This document shows, one piece after another, positions 49,241 to 59,500 of a stretch of DNA of 64,000 nt. The translations under genes were made by a program, and so were the position numbers. This stretch comes from Dysidea avara (taxonomy: Eukaryota > Porifera > Demospongiae > Dictyoceratida > Dysideidae). Positions within the stretch are counted from its first letter, which is position 1, and every line of letters begins with the position of its first letter. The stretch covers positions 18,304,757-18,368,756 of the forward strand of contig NC_089277.1 in NCBI RefSeq assembly GCF_963678975.1, written 5' to 3'. The notes beneath the pieces are model-generated. The model was not told the DNA's origin. It did not search any database and saw nothing but the letters and a program-made list of their open reading frames with translations.

Positions 49241-49603
49241 CGGGTCTTTATACTGTAACATTGCACTACAGAGCTTATAAATGTAATGTGTATAATTCTG
49301 TAACTGAGTTGCTGTAGTACAGAAAAGGTGAGAGTGCATGAGGAACCGTAAGCACAACAGCCTCGAATTTAGCTACCAGTTGGTACATAATTTGGAGCAA
49401 TGTATGTGTATAGCTAGCTATACAGGCCTCATGTTATTGAGTATAATGCACATTATAGATTGTTCTTAAAAGGCTGTCAAGTATTTCAACAGATACAAAC
49501 TTCTCTATGTAGTTAGCTAGCTAAACTGAATTCTGGCACACTGCAAACTGAGTGCCTCAGAAGTCCTGCTGTAGTATAACATTTTGGGGTCTATGGATTT
49601 AAA

Positions 49604-49680
49604 CAGGCTGTAGGACCAGGAGTCCTACAGACCTTCAGCACTTGTGTTGTAAAGTCTTAATAAACAAATTAAAAAATGAT
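49604..49680 (+). repeat. SINE 3' tail copy
   Basis: 'gctgtaggaccaggagtcct', then 'acagaccttcagcacttgtg' and a TAATAAAC-type end, matching the tails at 33716 and 34000-34075. Confidence 0.75.
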
Positions 49681-50367
49681 TGAAAGATCACTTCGATTCT
49701 TCTCCATGATATGGCCCCCCATGCATGGTTGCTGTAGCTCATAGGCAAATCTAGGAGACACTGTTAGAGGAGGGGCTGAGAGGAGTAAGAAGATATAAAA
49801 CACTGTTTATTCCACTAAAAGAAGAATGGAACTCTAGTACACAAGTTAGTTATATTAACTTTGTTTGGTATAGCTGGATGAATAAAGGGCATAATATATA
49901 GCTACCTTTTTGAATAAGACTCAAGTTGCTGAGAAAAATAAATTAAAATTATACCTCCCAGCTATGTTTGAATTTGGGCTTTGCAAAGCATATAAATTAG
50001 TTTGCTATCTGAGATAACACTTCTTTGATAGTATAATATATAATTTACAAAACTCAATTACAAGTGATGACATTAGTATTGTGACTGTTCTATTAGAGTT
50101 GGCTGAGCTGCCCAGCACTTGACAGCCAGTGCTGTTTGATGGTGGTGGCAAGGGCATTCCATCTAGCCTGGGAAATAAATTCATTATTAAAAAAAAGAGA
50201 ACTGTTCTATTAGAGACACAAAACTTCTAACTTACTTATATTTGCCTCAATTTCTTCACTGTGTCGTTATGGCTAAGCTTAAAGTACACTGACTGTTCAA
50301 GTTTCCATTGGCTTTCTGTAGCTACTTGTGTGAATGATTCCCAGGTGTCAATACATTCCGAGTATAC
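49681..50367. other. non-coding stretch
   Basis: It has two GTTCTATTAGAG motif copies (50081-50100, 50199-50216). No exon. Confidence 0.35.
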
Positions 50368-52469
50368 GGACCATGCAGCCTTTTATGCTCATTTTTTTAA
50401 ACCCAGGCCTATTATGCTATGCTGCATGCACTGCTCAACATTTCCCCTATTGTGCTCAATATTATGCTCACTTCATTTCATTGTACTATACAGTAACTTA
50501 TGAAAAGTTGCATGTTATTATACGTAAAATTTAATCTGAAATTGCTACTAGCTAAATTGCAAAATTTGCAAAATTGGTTTATGCACTAAGTCTGTGGAAG
50601 GTGCTTGGTAGCTTTATGACTATTGTAATGGAGTATATTAATCACTTTATGCAATGAAATACATGCAAGTCTGGTCCACAGACTAAGTTTGCTGGAAAAT
50701 TGAAATTATTCAACTTATTATGCTCAAGGGTGGATTTAGGGGGGGACTGAAGCACCCCCCTCCAAAATTACAATGAGGAAGCTAGGAAGCTTATAGAAGC
50801 TGTAGTACAAGTGCAGTTGTATTTTATACACATGTATGGGCAATGGAAAGATGGAAAGAGCAAAGGGAATAGCTAATCTTATCCAAGGAGGCGTTCAAAA
50901 TTATACTTTTGGAGTAAGTCTTACCTTAGAAGCTGCTAAAATCGAAATACTCTAATAGAACAGTCATCTACTCTAATAGAACATTCATCATTTATAATTT
51001 TCAAGAAATTACCAGAGTGTAAGCTGAAACTAAACCTATTCTTTATAGATCTGTGCACTACTACCCTCACCATTGTACCAAACATCCTGCATGCCATATA
51101 CCAATCACTTTAGGAAAAAGATTTATACCTTTTTAACATACTGAATTGTATAAAACATCATTATTGAAAATCTATTCTGAAAACAACTCTTTCTGTCAAA
51201 TAGTTTAAGTGTTTTTAGGCTCTGCTACAAACTTGATTCTTGGGTTGAAACACATCTCTTGCAAGTAAAATAATATAGTCTTATATAATAGTAAATTTCA
51301 TAGCATTTATAAAGTTCACAAGACTGCAACATCTGAGAGCTGTTTGTTTTTGTTTTTCTTACTTGATCAAATCCCATGCTATATTTATCTAAATCTAGCA
51401 GCTTCTGGAGTTTGCAATATCAAATCCTTTGAAGCTCAACTTTAAGCTTAAATTAATGATATTGCAGCATTTATGTTGTCATGATCATTGCGTGCTAAAA
51501 AGGGGTTAGTTGTGGCCAAAAACTAGTTGTATTTGTAGACTAGCAATTATGGTGATGGATGGATCCATCAATGGACCATCATTTTAAAAGTTAGATTGAA
51601 ATTGCAACCTGCACTACAGAACAGTGGCTGAAGCAGATCCAATCCTGTGTTTTAAATATTCTCCTTGACCTTACATTCAATTAACTATACATTCTTTATT
51701 CTCTTTGACAAGCCACTATTATATGAACATTTTCTTAAAATCCAATAACAAGAAACAGTGTATAGTTCTGTTTTTTATTTAAAACTTAACTCATTCATCT
51801 TGTACCCACATTTGGTTAAAAATAGCTTCTAGATTCAATCTTGTGATAGCCATTTTCCAAAAATTTCCAGGGGAGTATGCCACCAGACCCCCTTAGCTGG
51901 AGAATTCTATACATGCTGAGTGCACGTGCACTCCACACACTGGTGAGTCTACTTGCCATCTTGACTCACACTTACCCTTTCTACTGTTTGGACAGCTAGT
52001 GTAGTTTGAGCCATGAGACTGTAAATTATGGTATACTTCAAATACCAACTGCAAATTTGATCATGTGCATGCAGCTGATACCCATATGTTTCCACTACTA
52101 GTTCTTTAAGATGTTGTAGTCTAAGATTGAATTTTAGCTACTGGCTGTGCCCTTTAGCTTTATTGACAAACTGTAGGGGAATAATGGTATCACATAAACA
52201 AAGTGACATCATTTCTCACTCAAAATTACTACCATAGTCAATCTCAGTAGGCCAAATTTGCAAAATTTTCCTGTGGGGGCATGCCCCCAGGCCCCCCTAA
52301 ATAGAGCATGCTCCACATGCTGAGTGTGCTTTGCACACTAGTTGTATCAACTTTCTTGCCACATATATAAATGTCCATGTTAGCACCCCTCCCCCTTTCT
52401 GAAATCCTAGATCCACCCCTGATGCTAGCATTATGCTTGATGCTTTCTAGCACCTATAATGTATGTCTA
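50368..52469. mobile_element. TAGGGACCCGCC-family hAT relic split by a 1.7-kb insertion
   Basis: 50376-50724 aligns with the interior of the intact copy next door ('ctattatgctatgctgc', 'tgctcaa' words), and 52430-52469 resumes the same family ('cattatgcttgatgctttctagcacctat'). The split fits a nested insertion of 50725-52421. Confidence 0.55.
50725..52421. mobile_element. hAT-like remnant, CAAGGGTGGATTTAGG ... CCTAGATCCACCCCTG
   Basis: Inverted ends bound 1.7 kb. The left part matches 28333-28665. Internal pieces 'ccagggg.gtatgcc.ccagaccccc' occur at 51868 and 52275. ATGCT stands at both borders; no clean 8-bp duplication. No transposase frame survives. Confidence 0.55.
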
Positions 52470-52477
52470 TAGACTGG

Positions 52478-52934
52478 TAGGGACCCGCCGATTATGCTCA
52501 TAATTTTACCTATTATGCTATGCTGCACTGCTAAAAAATTCACCTATTATGCTTAAATTAATGCTCAATATTTACCTATTATGCTCGATTATGCTCAATG
52601 TTCATGCCTTAGTTCATATGCTTTGCTACTAGTTTAACACTATATAGAAAGAAAAAAATGAGTGGCTGGAACACAAATAATAAATTCTTGCTGCATGCCT
52701 GCATGTAAGAGACAAGATCGATATACTCTAATAGAACAGTCAGTTTGATGATTGTTCTATTAGAGTTACTGACTGCTCTATTAGAGTATATCGATCTTAT
52801 TTTGCAATTGTCATTTTCCCAGCAAGAGTTTACACTATCGTACAAATATTTAACCTATTATGCTGGCATTATGCTCAATGCTTTTAGGTACCTATTATGC
52901 TCAAAATTATGCTAGCATAATCGGCGGGTCCCTA
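52478..52934. mobile_element. non-autonomous hAT-like element, family TAGGGACCCGCCGATTATGC
   Basis: Perfectly complementary ends (TAGGGACCCGCCGATTATGC / GCATAATCGGCGGGTCCCTA) and a perfect 8-bp duplication TAGACTGG (52470-52477, 52935-52942). 457 bp, with many 'tattatgct' words. It contains the triple motif copy 52714-52800. Confidence 0.95.
52714..52800. repeat. palindromic triple copy of the dispersed motif
   Basis: GATCGATATACTCTAATAGA-ACAGTC at the left, an inverted copy GACTGCTCTATTAGAGTATA-TCGATC at the right, and a third GTTCTATTAGAGTTACTGAC between. It reads as an 87-bp inverted repeat inside a hAT element. Confidence 0.85.
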
Positions 52935-52942
52935 TAGACTGG

Positions 52943-53469
52943 TCCCAAATTCCAAGAGATTGTCTACATTTGCATTGCCCTCACTGTCATATAGGACGTT
53001 TTCGAGGAGATCTAATCTTACTACATATACAACTGAAATTATGAATAGGTATTTTGACTGTGACTTCACTGACCTATACACTTAGCTCCTCATCATCTCA
53101 GTATCTCATCTACTTCAACTCAGTAGGGGCCACTAATTTAAGCTGTTCAAACATCACTCCAGACTACTGTGCAGATCTAACTGTTTTTTTTTTTTAAAAT
53201 AGAATAATTAGCTAATGATTGGAACCAATTGCAATTTGCAAGTGCCTGCAGCCATTGTAGAATTGACTGAACTGAATAGCTAGCTAGTTGAAATATTGCT
53301 TCTAGATTTTATTTTTGTATAACTGAATAATATTATGTATTGATCGGGACAGGCTGTGCCGTACTTTATCGTAATCATAATCACACAGATTTGTAAGTCC
53401 ATTTCCCCACTTCAGATCCACTTATGCTACCCACAATCGAAATGTACTTTGTACAGATAAATCTTGGAC
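52943..53469. other. 5' flank of the intronless F-box gene
   Basis: AT-rich with a T11 run (53184-53194). No exon; it probably includes the promoter. Confidence 0.35.
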
Positions 53470-55341
53470 ATGTCGGCTCGCACCGAGACTCGCATCTCGG
53501 AAAACTGTGGGGGTAGGAAACAGCTGGATAAATCGTTACACATCTTAAGTCTTCCTGTGGAGCTGTTAGTTTATATCATGTATTTTTTACCAGCTGCACG
53601 TGATAAAGTGAAGATGCGGTATGTTTCACGAACACTACGAGTTGTGAGCGAAACGCCATCACTATGGAGTGAGTTTGTATGGCCACTTTATGACCGTCGA
53701 GAGGAACGTTCTGTGATGAACGTGTTGAAGGCTTGTGGAGACTACACTAAACGATTGGCCTTTCCTGATCACGTGATACCGTCAACACTGATCGAGATTC
53801 TAAGCCATTGTAAGAATGTAACACAACTTAGCCTACCATCAGGAACTAAGATAGACTCTGAAGAACTCAGACTAGCTGTACAACACATGGAACATTTGGA
53901 GAGCTTGGAAGCTCAGTTGAGCACTGATATCAAACCGTTACTTAAGATTGGTGGGTTGAAGGAACTCACAGTACATGTACCAGAAGAATATCATTCATTG
54001 TGTACTCCATGGGTAGAGGAATGGATGAAGAAATGTTGTATTCCTTGTAACTTTAATCTTATCACTGAAAGGTTTGATTTTTATGAAGAAATCAGTTTTC
54101 TGGAGTCGCTATTACAATGCAACATTGCACCACTAATAGGGTACACTTCATATTTCAAGTTGTATTACCACTTTGAATTACCACTAAATCTTTTCCCTAA
54201 TTTACCCGACTTTCAGTTAGAAATTGATCAAACCGTTATCCTACCATTTGTGAAAGCTAGTAAATTTGGAATACTCAACTTAAAATGTGATGTCTTAGCA
54301 TTAACAGATCATGTTTGTAATGGTAAACGAGTTTATAAAGTTGACAATACATTGCCTAACTTTTTTGGTCACCAAAACATGGTGTTTAATAATTTGGATA
54401 GTAGTATTAGTTGTGCTACTGAGTTGTATGCCACACTATCCTTGGGAATTGACATATTAGAACAACTGGCTTTTGCATGTCCAAAACTTCAACGTCTTTG
54501 CCTACAGGGTAGTGGTGGAGATGCATTTACTTTGCAAGGGCTGTGTACAATTGCTTTCCACTGTCCGTATTTGTGTGGGTTGAACATGCCAGAAGTTGGA
54601 TTTGATGTAATAGGAAGTCACGTAGAATTTTGGAAGATATTGAGTGAGATGAAGCTAACACATCTATACATAGAAATGTGTCTCCTTTTCAGTGTGAACT
54701 CTGATGAACCAAAGCTGGTACACTTGTTTCAGAAATGTTCTAGTCTGCAAGCATTGCAAATTGTGTCATGGAACAGTTGTGATTGGTGTGAAGAGTGTGA
54801 CATTAATTGGTCACTGTTGTCTCACTTCCCAGCACTCAAGTACTGCAGGTTCAGTGTTAAACATTCAGCTGTCGTACAAGATGTTATTAACAGTTGTAAA
54901 CAACTTACAATTCTGTCATGCATTTATAATTTTACTGAATGTTTTCTGTCCTCAGTCTGCACTTCTACTTTGCAGCAGTTGAGCATAATTGCAGGTGAAG
55001 ACAATACTAATATTCCTGACATTTTCATGGAGACAGTATCAGTTCATGGCGGATTAGTACATGTTGTCTTTGACGTACAGTCAGTGTCTATTAAAGCTAT
55101 TGCTAGTCTTGTTGGGAATTCTCCCAAACTGTTAACCTGTATTGTGGGTGCAGAGCAGTTTATAACAGATAGTGAAGAACCTGTTTTAAGCTTGATTAAG
55201 AATTTGAAAGACAGTTTGCAACAGAAGTTCCACAGTAGGAAACTGTTCACTGTAGGTAGGTTTACCGTAGTGTGTGGAAATGACTTGGAAGTACGAGATC
55301 GTATACCTGGAACTGATCTTTTCCCATTATGGAGATATTAA
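53470..55341 (+). CDS. intronless F-box protein with diverged LRR-like C-terminus
   Basis: A single 623-aa frame from ATG 53470 (MSARTETRIS) to TAA 55341; the frame is open two codons further upstream, but only from TTG. Residues about 27-75 form an F-box: LHILSLPVELLVYIMYFLPA, V-K-M-R-Y-V-S-R-T-L-R-V-V, then P-S-L-W. The rest has irregular LRR-like strands (CKNVTQLSLPSGTKI, MEHLESLEAQL, CPKLQRLCLQGSG, CSSLQALQIVSW, CKQLTILSC), as in diverged FBXL proteins. The likely role is a substrate receptor for an SCF ubiquitin ligase through SKP1; the substrate is unknown. Absence of introns in an intron-rich neighbourhood suggests a retrocopy or an intron-poor lineage-specific family. It has low similarity to the F-box gene at 18.8-20.1 kb. 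Confidence 0.85.
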   Translation: MSARTETRISENCGGRKQLDKSLHILSLPVELLVYIMYFLPAARDKVKMRYVSRTLRVVSETPSLWSEFVWPLYDRREERSVMNVLKACGDYTKRLAFPDHVIPSTLIEILSHCKNVTQLSLPSGTKIDSEELRLAVQHMEHLESLEAQLSTDIKPLLKIGGLKELTVHVPEEYHSLCTPWVEEWMKKCCIPCNFNLITERFDFYEEISFLESLLQCNIAPLIGYTSYFKLYYHFELPLNLFPNLPDFQLEIDQTVILPFVKASKFGILNLKCDVLALTDHVCNGKRVYKVDNTLPNFFGHQNMVFNNLDSSISCATELYATLSLGIDILEQLAFACPKLQRLCLQGSGGDAFTLQGLCTIAFHCPYLCGLNMPEVGFDVIGSHVEFWKILSEMKLTHLYIEMCLLFSVNSDEPKLVHLFQKCSSLQALQIVSWNSCDWCEECDINWSLLSHFPALKYCRFSVKHSAVVQDVINSCKQLTILSCIYNFTECFLSSVCTSTLQQLSIIAGEDNTNIPDIFMETVSVHGGLVHVVFDVQSVSIKAIASLVGNSPKLLTCIVGAEQFITDSEEPVLSLIKNLKDSLQQKFHSRKLFTVGRFTVVCGNDLEVRDRIPGTDLFPLWRY

Positions 55342-56550
55342 TTCAACCAATGCATTATTTATGTTAATTGTATAATTAACAATTATTACTGTTATTGTTG
55401 GATTATAAATTTCTTACAATTTTTCTCTTTTCCGGACTGCATTATCAGATTAAATTGACACATGCTTATTCTGGCTAGTCCTTCATGAGATATCAGCCCC
55501 AGTAAGATATCTAAATAATAGACCTTTTATACACCTTCTTTTGATACTGTGATAAACGTTGACCACACTTTTGCATAATGGGTTATGACCCTGTACTTCA
55601 TCATGATCATGCAATTGTATGCTATCTTTACTAATGAGGACACTCTCAATCAATGATGACATAATTATTTTTGTGGTCGTATTTATGCATGCTCTATAAT
55701 CTGATGCTCATGCATGGTGCTCAAAAATTGTCAGATTAATGAGGTAGCTATAGGCTGTATATATAGCAAATTAGCAATACATGACAAAAGTTTTATAACA
55801 AACAGTCAGATGTATAGTAGAAGCATTCTGCATGGATTAAGTAGTGTTACTGTATGTATAATACGTAGAGTATAAATACAAAAAACCCATGACCAACACC
55901 AGAATTTGCCATATGCATGGTCTGTATAATACATTGCCAATGACTCCTGTGCATGGCTCTGTTTTCATTGAGCCCCTGGCAATATATAGATTAGTTTTTG
56001 TCTGCATTGTGCTTGGCAATAATGACAAAAGTACTGAAGAGTTGTTTTAAGGTAAAATATCAAGGTCTGGCTAAAGCTGACATTGCAGTCTCCTGATGCT
56101 TCTAAATGTTGCTTTTGAAATGCTTGAAGTTGAGAATTGACCAACAACTGCATTCATGGCAGCATTCATGACAGTCTCTTGGCATGCGTATACAGTATAG
56201 GACCCGATTTGACAAAACCAGGCACGTACGTATTTGGATTTCTGACTTTAAAGGACCATAACTCCAATGTAGGAGTATATTATGCAGTTATGCAACGAAA
56301 GAATTGTGTGACAATTGTAGGTAATTAGCATACATTAAAGTTAAAGAATTGGATTTGTGTGGAAGCAAAATCCGGTCACATATTGCTTTGTTTTTGTATT
56401 TGTTTTGTAATAGTATGTGTGTAACGGTGTGTATATTGTGGAATAGAAGAACAGCCTTAACTGAAATCCAGAGTTTAAACAAAGTAATCATAAATCATAG
56501 CTTTTTTGAATCTTGTTAGAGTTAAAGCCTAGCTATAATTATAGACGTTC
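55342..56550. other. intergenic (convergent ends)
   Basis: Between the 3' ends of the F-box gene (+) and the ANK-ROCO-DD gene (-). It holds a retrotransposon 3' tail at 56345-56490 and nothing coding that can be supported. Confidence 0.4.
56345..56490 (+). repeat. non-LTR retrotransposon 3' tail (solo)
   Basis: Matches 7160-7250 of the decayed element: 'tttttgtattt', 'gtgtgtaac.gtgt', 'tggaataga-agaacagcctta', 'ccagagttt'. A 5'-truncated insertion. Confidence 0.65.
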
Positions 56551-59500
56551 CTAATGAGGTAACATTTTAACCTCACTTTCAATCAGTTCAGTGACAGCTA
56601 CACAACTCCTGGTTTCTCTAAGAGCCTTCAAAAGTGTCGACCAAGTTTTAGGCCCAATGCCATGATCAAGGGAGAGCCAGTCTCTTAGCAGTTCTTGACA
56701 TGATTCTTCAGGGTAATTTCTATATTTGACTTCAATATTTTTGATTGTCCAATATTCAAATTCAAGTGAATCAGCAACATTTTTCCAGTTGGCTGCAATT
56801 TTAGGCACAACTAAATTATTAAGATGTTTCATTTTTGGTTCTATAGTGATAAAATAATATAATTGTACTGTATAGCAGTCTTGTATATGCTTACTTTGTT
56901 CCATTATATCAGATGTACCAGTTGTAAGCTGCTTACATGTTTGTTTTTGTGCACCTGTGTGGAAATACACTATGTTCATACACACAATTGGTATACATCA
57001 CTGTGTCAACAAACCAGGTTTACTGTGGACTTCTGGCTTTGAAGTCAATATACTATGATCTTATTTTATATAACAAACTGTATTACAAACTCAATTATTT
57101 TACTTACCATCAATCTTCAGCTCATGATAAAGTTCTTCAGCAACATCTTTGAGTTGTTCAATTTCTTTTAGTGTTGCAGTCAATTTAGACCAGGTCTTTG
57201 GTCCCAGTCCACAATTGTTCTTTAGCCATTCCCTAAATACTTCCTCACAGCATGTCTTTGGATCATTTGTACATTTCTCCTCTATCATGTTTATTGTGGA
57301 AGTATCCAACTCCAAAAATTCTGCAACTGTTTTCCATTTTGAAGCAATTTTGGGTATCACATAGCAATGAAGTTGTTTCATGCTTGGTTCTGTGTAACAC
57401 ACATACACTGTAATGACTGCATTATACATAGAGCATTCAGTGCTTGCATGTCTTCAAATTAAATTTATGTGCATTGTATTGAGATAAAGTATTGTTGGTA
57501 GATAACCTATAGTTTAAATGCTTGGACCAGCCTATTATCAATGGGAGAAAATTGACATTTAATACCAAATATCTGACCTGTAAACCTACAAAAATATTCC
57601 ATTTATAATTATGTTTAATTGTACATGTGTATGTATAGCCTATTAAAGTACATGTATGCATATCAGTTTCTGTGATCATGTAGCCAATATTATAAACAGT
57701 TACTTTGATGTGTGGAAGTGTCTTATCAGTGTATGTATGTGCGAGTTTCTATGGACCTTATCTGTATTGACAAATGTGATGTCATAATTGACAAAATGGC
57801 TGTGATAGTGTGGGACTTTATTATGTAGTAACAAAAATGAATTTTGTTTGCAGTTTTCACAACATGAAACCATTGGATAATGAAGGTAAAATACTAGTAA
57901 ACATGTTGTGGTGATGCAAAATGGGTAAAACAGACCTAACCTCTGATATGGATACAATGCATTACCTCCCCCCCTGCAAGTATATATAAACGTTATCATA
58001 GCAAAACACCAATACCAATTTCCTTCTCTTCAAAGTCCCTATACTATCACTGCCATTTATATATTGTGACGTAAATGCAGATTAGGTCTATTTAGTAAGA
58101 CAATTGAAGCACTAGATACATCTCTTCACCTATACTAAAGGAAATGCATGCATTAAACCATCTATTATATACTGAAGAGATGATGTGAGCATAATTTATT
58201 TCACGATGTACATACATACCTTGTTCAGAAATGTTCAAACACAAGTTTTTGTCTGCATCAGAAACTTGGATGGATAGACCTGTAGGATATACAATAGTAT
58301 TTTTTTTGAAGTGTTATGTACAAAAATGACATTGACCTTCCTGTTTGTAGATACACATTGTTGGTTCTGGTCTACATGTGACTTGCTGTACAATGTGCTC
58401 TGTGGGTTCTTCATGCTTAGCTGTATAAACAGTGTACATGACTAATGTGATTAAAGTTGTAATGTTATCCACTTACTTGATAATTCGATATGTTTTTCAA
58501 TTACACTGCATCGTAATTCTTCAGATTTATCAAATGCATCGAAGGCAGGGTCAAAGTCACTTTGCTTTGAAGGTTCCTTCAGATGAGCTACATATAGTAA
58601 TAATAATTTGGTTACTCACGAGAGAATAATATACACCATACCTGATAAGATCTTTTGGTAGTCAGTAATGTCAGCATGGACACGTTGCACAGGACAGTAT
58701 ATGGTGCTACTCTCAGTTGCCTTGTCCACTTTCAAGTGCATCTTCATGCACTGTGAACATGGTATGTAGCAAATCACTGGAGCTTTCGTAAATGTAGCGG
58801 TCATGTGTTGTAGCATTAGATCATCAATGAATTTGTGAACTGATCTGACCAGCTCATTACTGTCGGCAAAAACCTTCTCTTTTGCTTCTAGAGGAAGATT
58901 TGGCTCAGGGATAATTTTCAAGCAAATTATGTGGTGATCAAAGTAAGGCTCAAGCTCATAGATTTGATGTTTCCCCAGTTCCAGGCACACCCATTGGTAT
59001 GTCAGCCTGTATGGTGGCACCAATAGTATGTACATAACTAATGTGCTACATATATCACTTACTTGAGTAGGTCATACTGTTTGCTCCCATTCCATTCGGC
59101 ACACTTCACAATCAGTTGATCAACCAAGTGTTCTGGAATAAACTTTGCTGGGAAATAGTAATAGAAGTAATAGCCAAAAACATTTGAATGAACAAGCCTT
59201 TCTACAGGTAAAAGATGAGGTACCAAAAATAATTGCTTTCCAGCACCTCTGGGCTTTCGGCCAACCAGTGAGGTATTGCTAATGTTAACCATCAACTTGA
59301 AGTTGATAAGTAGCTCTGCAATACTCATACCAGGTATATCCAACATCTTGTGTCCCCTAGATTCCTCATCTTTAGAAAATTGCTGCAAACTCCATTCCAA
59401 CAGCTCCTGTTCAAACAATCCTGTTTTCTCAAGTTTCTCCACAAAGCCTGCAAGTGGTGGTCCCACAGGTTGACATTTCAAAGTGGTCAGAACATATGTT

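Noticed and set aside
57700-57999. Extra exon of the ANK-ROCO-DD gene (GGGNALYPYQR frame)
   Set aside because: The acceptor before the G run would need phase 2, but both neighbouring exons are phase 1 and join directly in frame.
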